Part shown: one piece after another, positions 16,398-25,230 of the stretch | How the letters are laid out: each line of letters starts with the position of its first letter | Position numbering within the stretch: the stretch's first letter is position 1 | Origin: Lentilactobacillus buchneri | GTDB taxonomy: Bacteria; Bacillota; Bacilli; Lactobacillales; Lactobacillaceae | NCBI RefSeq assembly: GCF_018314255.1 | Contig: NZ_CP073066.1 | Coordinates: 992,001 to 1,056,000, forward strand | Direction: 5' to 3' | DNA: 64,000 bases | The notes under the pieces: model-generated | What the model was told of the DNA's origin: nothing | Databases searched by the model: none | Seen by the model: the letters and a program-made list of their open reading frames with translations, nothing else | Translations under genes and position numbers: made by a program

Positions 16398-18027
16398 AAT
16401 ACGCATACTGCAACTTCCCGGACTGGCCCGACATTGCATCCCACTTCAAACCGCCGACCTTGCTGCTGATCAGATGTGCCTGCGAGGCTTGATAGGTTGG
16501 CGCTACGGCTGCGATTGACATCAAGCGCTTATCTGCCTGCTTTTCAAAGTCCCAACGCTGGTTGGCATCGTACTTAGTTGTGTCATCCACTTTATTCATC
16601 AAGTCATCATACTGTTGATCTTTGAATTTCGAGAAATTAATGGTGTTATTGCTGCGCATGCCGTCCAAGAAGTTCTGGGCATCCGGATAGTCAGGTCCCC
16701 AGCCGACCGTACAAATATCGAAATCAGTTGAGAAATCACGCGTTACGTGGGTGGCATGCGGGACCGATTCAATATTGATGGTCAGGCCCTTCAGATTGTC
16801 TGAAACTGCTCCTTGAACATATTCAGCGAGTTTCTTTTCGGTATCAGTATCATCCACCAGGAAATCAAGGGAAATCTTGTCTTTGCCAATTTCCTTCTGT
16901 GCCTTTGCCCAATATTGCTTGGCCTTAGTGGTATCAGTTGGTGCTTGATCGCCCATTTCCGAGGTGAAATCCTTACCGGTTTTCGGATCCTTAGCATAGT
17001 TCTTTGGAACGATGTTGTTAGCACCAATCGAGCCATCTTGAAGGACATCCTTTGCCAATTGATCCTGATCGATGACCATGCTGATGGCCTTTCTCAAGTT
17101 TTCATTGGAAGTGGCTTTCTTCTTATCATTGAAGTAAATGTAATTGTTTCGGCCAGTTTCAGTTACCACCAGATTTTTGTTGTTCTTATTTTGTTTAACG
17201 TATTGTCCAGTCAAACTGGTCAAATCAATTTGTCCGCCGTTAAACATGTTTTGCGCGGTGTTATTGTCTTTAACAACCGTCACATCCACTTCAGGAATTT
17301 TGACGTTTTTGGCATCCCAATAGTTCTTATTCTTTTCATATTTCCAAGAATCATTACTGCCGTTCCAGCCAGTGATGGTGTATGCACCATTGGCCACGGT
17401 CGTCTCTGAATTAGTGCCATAATGACTGCCATATTTTTTAATAGCCGCCGTTTGAATCGGATAGAAGTTCGTAAATTCATAATTCATGAATGGCACCGGC
17501 TTGGTCAATTTAACCGTAAATGTTCGGTCGTTAACTGCATGAATCCCCAGCTTACTTGGATCGGCCTTACCGTTGTTCACAGCAGCAAAGTTTTCGATGT
17601 ATTGAATGGATGTCGTCTGCTGGGACTTAGTTTTCGGATCAGCCTGCCGGTCAATCGAATTGACAAAATCTTCCGACTTGATAGGTGAACCATCCTGCCA
17701 TTTAGCATCCTTCTTGATATTAAACGTGTACTTCGTGCCGTTATCAGTTGGTTTGACAACCTCATCAACCACTCCGGCAGCAATTTTGTTATTCGCATCC
17801 CTGCGATAAATGCCTTCGCTGACCTGATCGATCACCGCACCGCCATTAGTTTCAATCGACTTGGTTGGGTCAATCGTCAATGGCTCCCCTGGGATTGTTA
17901 TTTTTAAGGCTTTTTCGGCACTTCCTGCACCGCCGCCGACTGCTGTCGACGCACAGCCGCTTAATAAGACAGCCATGAACCCAATGACAACACTGATAAT
18001 GGCTGTAAATCTAATATCCTTAAACAT
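16390..18027 (-). CDS. Oligopeptide ABC transporter substrate-binding lipoprotein (OppA family, SBP_bac_5)
   Basis: A 545-residue extracellular peptide receptor. The signal peptide ends in LLSGCAS (lipobox, lipid-anchored cysteine at about residue 24). The body has SBP_bac_5 features: FNIKKDAKWQDGSPIKSEDF, VKLTKPVPFMNYEF, SMVIDQDQLAKDVLQDGS and CTVGWGPDYPDAQNFLDGM. ATG at 18027 follows TTGGAGGAATT. No permease or ATPase gene is adjacent, so it must use components encoded elsewhere. It is preceded by a T-box leader and followed by a large palindrome and the amidohydrolase. Confidence 0.94.
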   Translation of the reverse strand: MFKDIRFTAIISVVIGFMAVLLSGCASTAVGGGAGSAEKALKITIPGEPLTIDPTKSIETNGGAVIDQVSEGIYRRDANNKIAAGVVDEVVKPTDNGTKYTFNIKKDAKWQDGSPIKSEDFVNSIDRQADPKTKSQQTTSIQYIENFAAVNNGKADPSKLGIHAVNDRTFTVKLTKPVPFMNYEFTNFYPIQTAAIKKYGSHYGTNSETTVANGAYTITGWNGSNDSWKYEKNKNYWDAKNVKIPEVDVTVVKDNNTAQNMFNGGQIDLTSLTGQYVKQNKNNKNLVVTETGRNNYIYFNDKKKATSNENLRKAISMVIDQDQLAKDVLQDGSIGANNIVPKNYAKDPKTGKDFTSEMGDQAPTDTTKAKQYWAKAQKEIGKDKISLDFLVDDTDTEKKLAEYVQGAVSDNLKGLTINIESVPHATHVTRDFSTDFDICTVGWGPDYPDAQNFLDGMRSNNTINFSKFKDQQYDDLMNKVDDTTKYDANQRWDFEKQADKRLMSIAAVAPTYQASQAHLISSKVGGLKWDAMSGQSGKLQYAYWK

Positions 18028-18095
18028 CGCAATTCCTCCAATAATTTTGTATTGATATCGATGACCATACAGCCGCGCTTGTGTCCATGAAACAC

Positions 18096-18395
18096 AAAAA
18101 GCGTCCAATCAGAAGTTAAACTTCTAAAAGGACGCTTTTGCGCGGTACCACCTTCATTGCGGAAATTCATTCCACCTCTCACGTACGACCGGTCGACTCG
18201 GTATACGTTGGCGCTGTATTGGGCGCACCCTAGTGACTCTTGACGAACCACCGTGCTCAAAATTGACTTTAAGTGATTAAGAAATTACGCCTTCACAGAT
18301 AACGACGCTCTCTTGGAATTTCTTAATACCGACTTTTCAATTTCTCTAAGCACTTTCTCATCGATATCTAATGTCATGTACAATAACGAATTCTG
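18096..18395 (-). promoter_or_regulatory. T-box leader controlling oppA
   Basis: On the complement the T-box core AAGGTGGTACCGCG (18154-18141) is followed by a terminator with stem AAAAGCGTCC...GGACGCTTTT (18139-18096). Upstream, a Stem I candidate pairs AUUAAGAAAUU with AAUUUCUUAAU around an AGAGAGC apical region. Uncharged tRNA should allow transcription of the peptide receptor. I could not assign the specifier codon safely. Confidence 0.93.
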
Positions 18396-18582
18396 GAAAA
18401 ATTGTCAACACCTATTCTTAAAATCAACACTGGTGAATTGATCGTTTTGAATGTCACATCACCGTGTCATCAAGGCTTAATCGCATCGAAAAAATTTCAA
18501 AAATAAGTTTGATTGACTTCCCACAAAGGCAATGTGAAAATGAAATTGAAATAAAATTTGAAAGTAATTTGGGGTGATCATC

Positions 18583-19599
18583 ATGATCAACAAACGCGCA
18601 TTATTAACGTTCAGTATCGCAGCTGCATCGTTATTGACATTCAGCATCAGCAATCATTCAGTCCCACAAGCACATGCAGCGACTACATTAACCTATGGCA
18701 AAATCACCAATAACAGTCTCCACCGTCTGGGCACCATCCGCCAATTGACGCGCGCCCAACTGGCTGAAGATCACAAGCTGTCTGGCAAGCAGGTTCAAAA
18801 CTTGATTTACCTGCCGTTACCCAAGCGATTAACAGCCCATAACTTTACTTTGAGCAAAACGGCTTTAACCATTCATCTGGTTAAAAATTCATATGGTGTC
18901 AAAGACGTCGCCATTCCATTGAGTAAGTTAACCGGCATTATTCTCAATCGCTACATGCCGTCGCAATATGACTTTGTCAAACCGAAAACACCCAAGAAAG
19001 TCGTTGCTTTAACCTTTGATGACGGTCCGGATCCGACATTAACACCGAAATTACTTAAAACTTTAAAGCACTATAACGTCCACGCAACCTTCTTTGAGGT
19101 TGGCAGCAGTGTTATCCGCTATCCAAGCGTCAGTCGATTGGTTCTCAAATATGGCAACCAAATCGGCAACCACTCTTGGAACCATCCTGATTTAACCACC
19201 CTTTCCAGTGCCAAAGCAATTCATCAGATTGCCTTGACCGATGCAGCGATTTATAAGGCCACGGGAACAATTCCCACCTATATCCGGCCACCATACGGCG
19301 CCGTTAACAGTCGGATTGGGAACTTGTTTGACCGGCCAATCGTCCGCTGGAATGTTGACTCCAGAGACTGGGCATATCTCAATACGCCTAAAACCGTCAG
19401 TCATGTTCTGGCAACGACTCACCCTGGCTCAATTATTTTAATGCATGATATTCACCCGACGTCAGTTGCCGCCGTTCCCCAGATTATTCGATCACTGAAG
19501 AAACGGGGCTACACATTTGTGACCTTGCCAACGCTGATGCAAAAACCATTGTTGGCTAACCTGCAGTACTTTGGCAGAGGAGATTTCCGCGGATTTTAA
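18583..19599 (+). CDS. Secreted polysaccharide deacetylase (NodB domain, CE4)
   Basis: A 338-residue protein with a cleavable signal peptide (hydrophobic core then QAHA|ATT, about residue 32), an unassigned ~100-residue N-terminal part and a NodB domain. Motifs are TFDDGPDP, the metal-binding HSWNHPDL, RPPYG, DSRDW and ILMHDIHP. CE4 enzymes of this type N- or O-deacetylate peptidoglycan and raise lysozyme resistance. Start ATG at 18583 is six bases after GGGGTG; a GTG at 18574 sits inside that site. It stands as a single gene with its own terminator. Confidence 0.92.
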   Translation: MINKRALLTFSIAAASLLTFSISNHSVPQAHAATTLTYGKITNNSLHRLGTIRQLTRAQLAEDHKLSGKQVQNLIYLPLPKRLTAHNFTLSKTALTIHLVKNSYGVKDVAIPLSKLTGIILNRYMPSQYDFVKPKTPKKVVALTFDDGPDPTLTPKLLKTLKHYNVHATFFEVGSSVIRYPSVSRLVLKYGNQIGNHSWNHPDLTTLSSAKAIHQIALTDAAIYKATGTIPTYIRPPYGAVNSRIGNLFDRPIVRWNVDSRDWAYLNTPKTVSHVLATTHPGSIILMHDIHPTSVAAVPQIIRSLKKRGYTFVTLPTLMQKPLLANLQYFGRGDFRGF

Positions 19600-19610
19600 C
19601 TGAAATTAGC

Positions 19611-19640
19611 AGCTTCCCGATATTTGGGAGGCTTTTTTTG
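19611..19640 (+). terminator. Rho-independent terminator after the deacetylase
   Basis: An 8-bp stem AGCTTCCC/GGGAGGCT with loop GATATTT and seven T. Confidence 0.85.
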
Positions 19641-19709
19641 ATTGAAGTTGCGGTCACCGCTTGTTAGAATTGGGACAAGATTTTAATACAGAAAAGAGAG
19701 GTTGATGAG

Positions 19710-20468
19710 ATGAGTGGAAAGCTAACAGTTCGACGAACGTCATTTGTAACCGGAACCACCAAAATAGCGGTGCCGATCACCGGTCGGACCGTCAATGATA
19801 TTCTGGCGCAGGCCCAAGCAGCAGTAACTGCTCACCCGGACGTCATTGAATGGCGCATCGACTATGATCAAGCTGGTTTGGATCCCGCCACTTATCAAGC
19901 CACCTACGCCAAGTTACGGCGTATTTTGGGCGACACAATTCTCTTAACCACCTTTCGAACCGCTGGTGAAGGCGGTGAAGCCGACCTTGATGAAGCAGCT
20001 TATGTGACCCTATATAAACGGTTGATTGCCAATGAGTTGACGGACATATTGGATGTTGAGCTGCATTTCAGCGAAGAGGCAATCAGTAACCTGATTTACT
20101 TAGCACACCAACACAACATCAAGGTGATCTTGAGTGCCCACGAATTCCAAGGTACCCCGCCGGAACTGGAGATTATCAACTTACTGCAACAGATGCAGAA
20201 TCAAAACGCTGATATTGCCAAGATCGCTGCCATGCCCAACAAATTCAAGGACGTTCTCACAATGATGCGGGCCACTACAACCGAATCAGACAAGTTGGAA
20301 ATTCCAATCATCGCAATTTCCATGGGCAGTCTGGGAAGAATCTCTCGAGTTACCGCGCCATTGTTTGGGTCGGTGATGAGTTTTGCAACGGTCGGTGATG
20401 CATCAGCCCCCGGACAGATTGCGATTGACGATCTGCGAACAGAAATGAAACGATTTGAAACACAATAA
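19710..20468 (+). CDS. aroD: 3-dehydroquinate dehydratase, type I
   Basis: The 252-residue TIM-barrel enzyme dehydrates 3-dehydroquinate through a Schiff base. The active-site histidine is in ILSAHEFQGTP and the lysine in AAMPNKFKDVLTMM; IEWRIDYDQAG and SMGSLGRISRV are also typical. ATG follows GAGAGGTTGATGAG. It lies apart from the main aro operon but converges on an MFS transporter that has an aromatic leader, hinting at shikimate/quinate use or aromatic supply. Confidence 0.95.
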   Translation: MSGKLTVRRTSFVTGTTKIAVPITGRTVNDILAQAQAAVTAHPDVIEWRIDYDQAGLDPATYQATYAKLRRILGDTILLTTFRTAGEGGEADLDEAAYVTLYKRLIANELTDILDVELHFSEEAISNLIYLAHQHNIKVILSAHEFQGTPPELEIINLLQQMQNQNADIAKIAAMPNKFKDVLTMMRATTTESDKLEIPIIAISMGSLGRISRVTAPLFGSVMSFATVGDASAPGQIAIDDLRTEMKRFETQ

Positions 20469-20498
20469 AAGGAAACCGCAAAGTTGCGGTTTCCTTTT
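20468..20498. terminator. Bidirectional terminator between aroD and the MFS gene
   Basis: Stem AAAGGAAACCGCAA/TTGCGGTTTCCTTT with a tiny loop and T runs on both strands. Confidence 0.9.
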
Positions 20499-20509
20499 TG
20501 TCTGACAAA

Positions 20510-21766
20510 CTATTCATCTTTTGAGCGGCCCTGACTAATTGGTGCCGGTCCCATATGAAGAAGGGTCATCATCGACTGGCCGGCATGGGCGAAGACGTTC
20601 CCAGTACTGATGGCCAAGGCAGTCACGACCACTAAAACCGTTCCAACCAAGCCAATCATCACATCAAAATTCATCACAGATTGAAGACTGGTTTTCGACA
20701 AGATTCCGGTCACAATCGGAATCGTAAAGGTTGCGATACTGCCAAACGTAAAGTAAGTCCCGGTAATCACACCCTTATGCTTTGGAAACATTTTCAACAA
20801 AACGTTCAGGGCAATTTGCATCACCCCACCGGCTGCGGTGAAGCCGAATATGAAGCAGGCAACGGCGGTGACAATGACCGTTGAGGCATGGGTCACCGTG
20901 AGAATTGCGATGAGAGAAATTGTATTGGTCACCACTAACAGTTTCGTTTCGGTGAAATTCAATTTTAACAGGATAAACATCACGACCACACCACTGATTG
21001 AACCGATACTGTACAGCGACAACAGACCGTGGGAAATCAATGAACTGTAACCAAGGTCGTTGGTTGCGAATAGACTAATCCATTGGGTAAATAAAATCAT
21101 GATTGCCATGGTTGTGTAACCGTACAACGCAAGGGCAATCGTCGCAATCACTCGCCGAACTTTGGAAAGTGATTGGTGTTCTTCACTAAACTCTTCATCA
21201 ACCTGGTTCCGATCTGGAAAGTCTGCGCCGCGAAGAATGAATAAGTTGACGACTAACACCAGCAAGGCGCCGATGAATGACCAACCAAACCATAATTGAT
21301 GAGCTTCCAAAGTAGCAATGAACAGCGGTAAGATGAACTCACCCACACTCATAAATGCTTTAATGAAAACATTCGAGGCACTTGAATTACCGCCCATTTC
21401 CACAAAAGTCGGGTAAGTTCCTGAATCCAGCGCCGAATTGGCTACTCCGGCAATAATTGCAAACAGGTAGGCCATCGCGATATTGTGGGTAAACGGAATC
21501 CCGATAAAGAATACCATGTAGCTGAGGGTCCCGGTTAAGACCAACTTTTCCCGGCCAAAGCGGTCTGAGAGGTAACCGAAGATGAAGTAAGCAATTAATT
21601 TCCCGATTCCAATCCCTGAAATGACGTAGGAAACCGTCGCAATCGGCACGTTCCAAAAGCCACCCAGAGCCTGCATATTCTGGGTTAAAATAATCAACCC
21701 AATTCCGTGAACCAGGTAGTTGAGGTATAAGGCCATTGATAATCTGCGTTTATTAGATTTTGTCAT
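20510..21766 (-). CDS. MFS transporter under an aromatic leader RNA
   Basis: A 418-residue, 12-helix major facilitator. It has the loop 2-3 motif FGYLSDRFGREKLVLTG and a small cytoplasmic loop around residue 200. ATG at 21766 follows GGGAGAG; an in-frame extension upstream enters the ISL3 element and is spurious. The leader RNA that once preceded it encodes a Tyr/Trp/Phe-rich peptide, so the substrate may be an aromatic amino acid or a precursor such as shikimate. This is inference from context. The ISL3 insertion separates the gene from that leader and its promoter. Confidence 0.88.
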   Translation of the reverse strand: MTKSNKRRLSMALYLNYLVHGIGLIILTQNMQALGGFWNVPIATVSYVISGIGIGKLIAYFIFGYLSDRFGREKLVLTGTLSYMVFFIGIPFTHNIAMAYLFAIIAGVANSALDSGTYPTFVEMGGNSSASNVFIKAFMSVGEFILPLFIATLEAHQLWFGWSFIGALLVLVVNLFILRGADFPDRNQVDEEFSEEHQSLSKVRRVIATIALALYGYTTMAIMILFTQWISLFATNDLGYSSLISHGLLSLYSIGSISGVVVMFILLKLNFTETKLLVVTNTISLIAILTVTHASTVIVTAVACFIFGFTAAGGVMQIALNVLLKMFPKHKGVITGTYFTFGSIATFTIPIVTGILSKTSLQSVMNFDVMIGLVGTVLVVVTALAISTGNVFAHAGQSMMTLLHMGPAPISQGRSKDE

Positions 21767-21796
21767 GATATCACTCTCCCAAGTATGTAAGTAAAC

Positions 21797-21830
21797 AAAA
21801 AGCCAGCTGGATATTAGAATCCAGCTGGCT
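21797..21830 (-). terminator. Attenuator terminator left in front of the MFS gene
   Basis: AGCCAGCTGGATTCTAATATCCAGCTGGCT then five T on the complement. It matches the hairpin at 14405-14439 in position and core sequence. The ISL3 element cut it off from the rest of the leader one base upstream. Confidence 0.85.
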
Positions 21831-21839
21831 GATTTCTTA

Positions 21840-23302
21840 GGTTCTTCGTCAACTGTTGTTGGTGAACAAAATATTGGAGTTCTAATCACTTGGTGATTAG
21901 GGCTCTTTTTGTATGAACTCGAAAAGCGAACAGCACTCTTAGCCGGAATCTGAAGAAGTTTCGGTAACCAAATCCAGTGCGCTTAATGACTTTAATCTTG
22001 TTGTTTGAACCTTCTAAGGGCCCGTTGGTGTAATGGTGAGTAAAGGTATTGCCAATTTCATCATGATGAGTCGCTAGGGTCTGGAGGGTTGCCAACATCT
22101 CTTCCGAGCAGCCCTCTAAGTGATGGAATACTTGATTATAGTTGGGCCAATCACGGTTTTTGATGGTTTCACGTAACCGATTCATCACGTTGTAAGTTTG
22201 CTTGAGCTCGGGATCAATGTCCAATAAAGCATCAACCACATCAGTGGCAGTCGCTGGATAAGGGAAGTTTGTCCACTTACGGAAAGCTTCGTAGTTGAGG
22301 TGATTTTCCGGCGTTAATAATAGTTTCCAATAGCGTTTTAGGGCGTGATACTCGCGTGAGGAAGTCGCCAGGGTTTTCATGAGGCGCACCCGCGTCTTAT
22401 TAAAAGCTCGATTTAAAGCGTTAACCAAGTGGAACGGATCGATGACAACGATGGCGTTCGGAAAGATCTGCCCCACCAATTTGGGATAGGTATAGTTCAT
22501 ATCGGTGACGATAATTTTCACATTTTCTCGCGCAGCCTGGTCGTAATGCTGGAAATACTTTTGAAGCTGATAGATGGTCCTAAAGGGTAACAGGTCGATC
22601 AATTCGTGGGTTTCCGCATCCATAAATTCAAAGCTCATCGCGTCGGTGGCGCTCTTAGTGCTTTTAACTTCGTCCATGAGGAGAACTTTTGGTAAATAGT
22701 GCCAGTTGGTTTGAAAGTCCCGTTCAGCGCGCAAGAGCTGCCGACCAACGAATGAATCCGAAGTGGATAACTCATCGGCAATGTGTTTGAGCGAAACCGG
22801 TTCGGTCAGTTTTTCTAAGCATTGTTTGCGGGTCGTATTTGAAATCGTGCAGTGTTTCGGCACCGCATTCGTCTGCGCCAGGAAATTGGTATGACAAGCC
22901 TTACAGTGAAAGTTTCGCCGATTGAGACACAGGATAACGGTGCTGCCCAATGTTTTTGCGAATCTAATGGTGGTCTTCCGCCAACCATAGCCAATAATTT
23001 GGTGATCATTGATAATCCCACAATTGCGGCATGCCTTGGGGGTGTAGTTTAGGGACCCCACCAATCGAATCACTCCATCATCACCCACTTGTCCTTCCTC
23101 AATTATTAAGTGTTCATCATCTATTCCTAACAACATTTTCGTAGTATCATTTGACATAGGGCATTTCCTTTCTTGACTTAATTCTGTGGTGGGAGCAAGT
23201 TAACGGACGGGAGATGTCCGCTTTTTTATTCTAATGATAAACAAAAAATCTGTCATCAGTAATAGATAAAAATCTATTACCAACAACAGATATTGTAGAA
23301 CC
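21840..23302 (-). mobile_element. ISL3-family insertion sequence (1463 bp), complete
   Basis: Terminal repeats begin GGTTCT and share CTGTTGTTGGT (left 21840 onward, right ending 23302). Exact 8-bp target duplications ATTTCTTA occur at 21832-21839 and 23303-23310, which fits the ISL3 family. It carries one transposase gene of 423 codons. Removing it restores a continuous leader from promoter to terminator in front of the MFS gene. Confidence 0.94.
21886..23157 (-). CDS. ISL3-family transposase
   Basis: A 423-residue transposase. A cysteine-pair zinc finger (CRNCG and CKACH) lies at about residues 38-90, followed by a helix-turn-helix region and a DDE domain with LLMDEVKSTK, DMNYTYPKLVGQIFPNA, VIDPFHLVNALNRAF and the terminal GPLEGSNNKIKVIKRTGFG. 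It is intact, with AAGAAAGGAAA before the ATG. Confidence 0.95.
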   Translation of the reverse strand: MSNDTTKMLLGIDDEHLIIEEGQVGDDGVIRLVGSLNYTPKACRNCGIINDHQIIGYGWRKTTIRFAKTLGSTVILCLNRRNFHCKACHTNFLAQTNAVPKHCTISNTTRKQCLEKLTEPVSLKHIADELSTSDSFVGRQLLRAERDFQTNWHYLPKVLLMDEVKSTKSATDAMSFEFMDAETHELIDLLPFRTIYQLQKYFQHYDQAARENVKIIVTDMNYTYPKLVGQIFPNAIVVIDPFHLVNALNRAFNKTRVRLMKTLATSSREYHALKRYWKLLLTPENHLNYEAFRKWTNFPYPATATDVVDALLDIDPELKQTYNVMNRLRETIKNRDWPNYNQVFHHLEGCSEEMLATLQTLATHHDEIGNTFTHHYTNGPLEGSNNKIKVIKRTGFGYRNFFRFRLRVLFAFRVHTKRALITK

Positions 23303-23515
23303 ATTTCTTATTCACTCGCTTAAGAAATTATACCCATCCGGCTAGACTCTAGCGTCTAGCTGGCAGCAACAAAGTTACGACTTTGCCCAGGTTAGACGCG
23401 AACGCGTTTTGCGCCCGCATCTGACGAGCGCTACTTAAACCATGCATAGCCGTAATAATAGGCATTCAATTGTTGAAGTTGAGTATTCATAGATATAATT
23501 CCTTTCTTGAAATGT
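23303..23515 (-). promoter_or_regulatory. Aromatic leader RNA 2, split by the ISL3 element
   Basis: After the leader peptide stop the RNA can form hairpin A (GCGCUCG with CGGGCGC), hairpin C (CUGG..CAAAG with CUUUG..CCAG) and hairpin D (CUAGAC with GUCUAG). These sit at the same places as in the aro operon leader but with changed bases that keep pairing. GCGUUCGCGUC is conserved. The terminator now lies 1.5 kb away beyond the IS. Confidence 0.8.
23431..23490 (-). CDS. Aromatic-rich leader peptide (19 aa), paralogue
   Basis: MNTQLQQLNAYYYGYAWFK follows AAGAAAGGAATT. It has four Tyr, one Trp and one Phe in the last nine residues. Length and the pattern A-Y-Y-x-x-Y-A-x-F-K-stop are shared with the aro operon leader peptide. 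Confidence 0.82.
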   Translation of the reverse strand: MNTQLQQLNAYYYGYAWFK

Positions 23516-23522
23516 TGAACTT

Positions 23523-23551
23523 ATTAAAACATATTAGAATTGATTCGTCAA
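23523..23551 (-). promoter_or_regulatory. Promoter of leader RNA 2
   Basis: TTGACG and TTTAAT with a 17-bp spacer that includes CTAATATG, nearly the same as at 14656-14684. Confidence 0.72.
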
Positions 23552-23574
23552 CTCTAATTATTTTTTAATGTTAG

Positions 23575-23603
23575 AAAAAGCAGCCAAAAGCTTTTTTGGC
23601 TGC
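23575..23603 (-). terminator. Terminator after the amino acid ABC transporter operon
   Basis: Stem GCAGCCAAAA/TTTTGGCTGC followed by five T on the complement. Confidence 0.88.
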
Positions 23604-23614
23604 CTAATCAATGA

Positions 23615-24469
23615 TTATTTAACTGGCAGAACAATATCTGAAGGTTTCACTTCTTTACCGAAGTAAGGCTTCAATTGGGTATTGTAATCTTTCACAAAGA
23701 AACTCTCCTTGGTCAACTTATTAATTTCCTTATTGGTCCAATCAAGAAGTGATTTGTTGCCCTTCTTCACAGCTGGGGCAATGTAGGACTTAGGTCCAAT
23801 ACTCTTAATGCCCACCGTGTAGTTTGGGTTATCCTTGGACCAGGCGTACAGATATGAGTTGTCATCGGCAAGGGCAACCCCACGGCCGTTCTTCAAGGCG
23901 TTAAACTGCTGCGTCTTAGAATCAAATTTTAACAGTTTAACATCAGGCTGCTTGGACGTGAAGTAATTTTCGGCAGTTGTTCCCTTGGTTACAATCACAT
24001 TCTTACCCTTTAGCTGGCTGGCCTTGGTGATCGACTTATTCTTAGGTGAAACCACACCAACGGAAACTTTCATGTATGGTTTGGCAAAATCGATAACCTG
24101 TTTCCGTTCTGGGGTGACCGTGAAGTTGGCCAGAACCAGATCAACTTTGTTGGAATTCAAAGCATCAACTCGGTTGTTGGCATTGACTTGGACAAACTTA
24201 ACTTTGACTCCGAGGTCTTTGGCAACTTGGTGGGCTAATGTTACGTCGTAACCAACTCGCTTGCCGTCTTTGTTGACCCAGCCATAAGGAGGTAAGTCAC
24301 CGAAAACCGCAATTCTAATCGTCCCGTTTTTCTTGATCTGCTGAACGGAACTTGGGTTATTGCTTTGCGAACTTGACTTCTTGCTGTTACCGCAGCCGGT
24401 TAAGACCAGTAATAAAGCAGCGAAGACACTCACAACGGCGATAATTCTGGTAAATGATCTTTTCTTCAT
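23615..24469 (-). CDS. Amino acid ABC transporter substrate-binding lipoprotein (SBP family 3)
   Basis: A 284-residue extracellular receptor. The signal peptide ends with the lipobox LVLTGCGN. The SBP_bac_3 body starts KKNGTIRIAVFGDLPPYG and includes GYDVTLAHQVAKDLGVKV, VDLVLANFTVTPERKQVIDF and KNVIVTKGTTAENYF. ATG at 24469 follows TTGAGGAGGAAC; the TTG within that site is not used. It is the last gene of a permease-permease-ATPase-receptor operon controlled by a T-box, so the ligand is probably the amino acid read by that T-box. Confidence 0.93.
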   Translation of the reverse strand: MKKRSFTRIIAVVSVFAALLLVLTGCGNSKKSSSQSNNPSSVQQIKKNGTIRIAVFGDLPPYGWVNKDGKRVGYDVTLAHQVAKDLGVKVKFVQVNANNRVDALNSNKVDLVLANFTVTPERKQVIDFAKPYMKVSVGVVSPKNKSITKASQLKGKNVIVTKGTTAENYFTSKQPDVKLLKFDSKTQQFNALKNGRGVALADDNSYLYAWSKDNPNYTVGIKSIGPKSYIAPAVKKGNKSLLDWTNKEINKLTKESFFVKDYNTQLKPYFGKEVKPSDIVLPVK

Positions 24470-24489
24470 GAAATTGTTCCTCCTCAATA

Positions 24490-25230
24490 TTAGAAATCCA
24501 TACTATCCAAAAATGCTTGTGCGCGTTTAGTTTGTGGTGCGTTGAAAAACTGTTTTGAAGGTGTTTGTTCCAAAATATGGCCATCTTCCAGGAAAATCAC
24601 TCTGTCAGCAATCTGCTGGGCAAAGTTCATCTCATGGGTCACCACGATCATGGTCATGTGATCAACATCAGCCAAGTCTTGGATGATGTTGAGAATTCCT
24701 CGGACCATCTCGGGATCCAGTGAAGCAGTCACTTCGTCAAATAACATAAAATCCGGATGCAACGCCAGGGCGCGAACAATCGCGACCCGCTGCTTTTGGC
24801 CGCCGGACAGTTGCCGGGGATATGCGTTGGCATAATCCTCGAGACCGACTCGTTCCAACAATTCAAGGCCTTCCTTTTTGGCTGCGAACTTATCCTGCTT
24901 TTGCACCTTGGTCGGCCCGAGCAAAATGTTGTCCATAACGGTCAAATTTGGAAATAGGTCGTAACTCTGAAAGACCATCCCGATCTTTTGGCGGATCTGT
25001 TGCCAATTTTTCTCGGTCGGATTAATCCGCTTCCCCTCAAAAGTGATTGTCCCCTGCTGGTATTCCTCCAGACCGTTGAGGCAGCGAATCAAGGTACTCT
25101 TCCCGGATCCGGACGGTCCTAATAACGTGACGACCTCGCCCTTATCGACGTGAAAATTGATATCGTGTAAGACGTGTTTCTTTTGATAATACTTTTCTAA
25201 ATGTTCAACCTGTAAAATCTGCTCAGCCAT
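24490..25230 (-). CDS. Amino acid ABC transporter ATP-binding protein
   Basis: A 246-residue polar-amino-acid-type ATPase. It has Walker A GPSGSGKST near residue 38, Q-loop MVFQSYDLFPNLTVMDN, signature LSGGQKQRVAIVRAL, Walker B FMLFDEVTASLDPE and H-loop VVTHEMNFA. It overlaps the upstream permease by 8 bp and drives uptake through the two membrane subunits encoded just before it. Confidence 0.95.
   Translation of the reverse strand: MAEQILQVEHLEKYYQKKHVLHDINFHVDKGEVVTLLGPSGSGKSTLIRCLNGLEEYQQGTITFEGKRINPTEKNWQQIRQKIGMVFQSYDLFPNLTVMDNILLGPTKVQKQDKFAAKKEGLELLERVGLEDYANAYPRQLSGGQKQRVAIVRALALHPDFMLFDEVTASLDPEMVRGILNIIQDLADVDHMTMIVVTHEMNFAQQIADRVIFLEDGHILEQTPSKQFFNAPQTKRAQAFLDSMDF

Noticed and set aside
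16813..17409. 198-codon plus-strand ORF inside oppA
   Set aside because: It is antisense to a clear SBP_bac_5 gene, has no ribosome site and no recognisable domain; the reverse frame of a coding gene explains it.
21767..21889. N-terminal extension of the MFS protein
   Set aside because: The extended frame runs through the attenuator terminator into the ISL3 end; ATG 21766 has a proper ribosome site.
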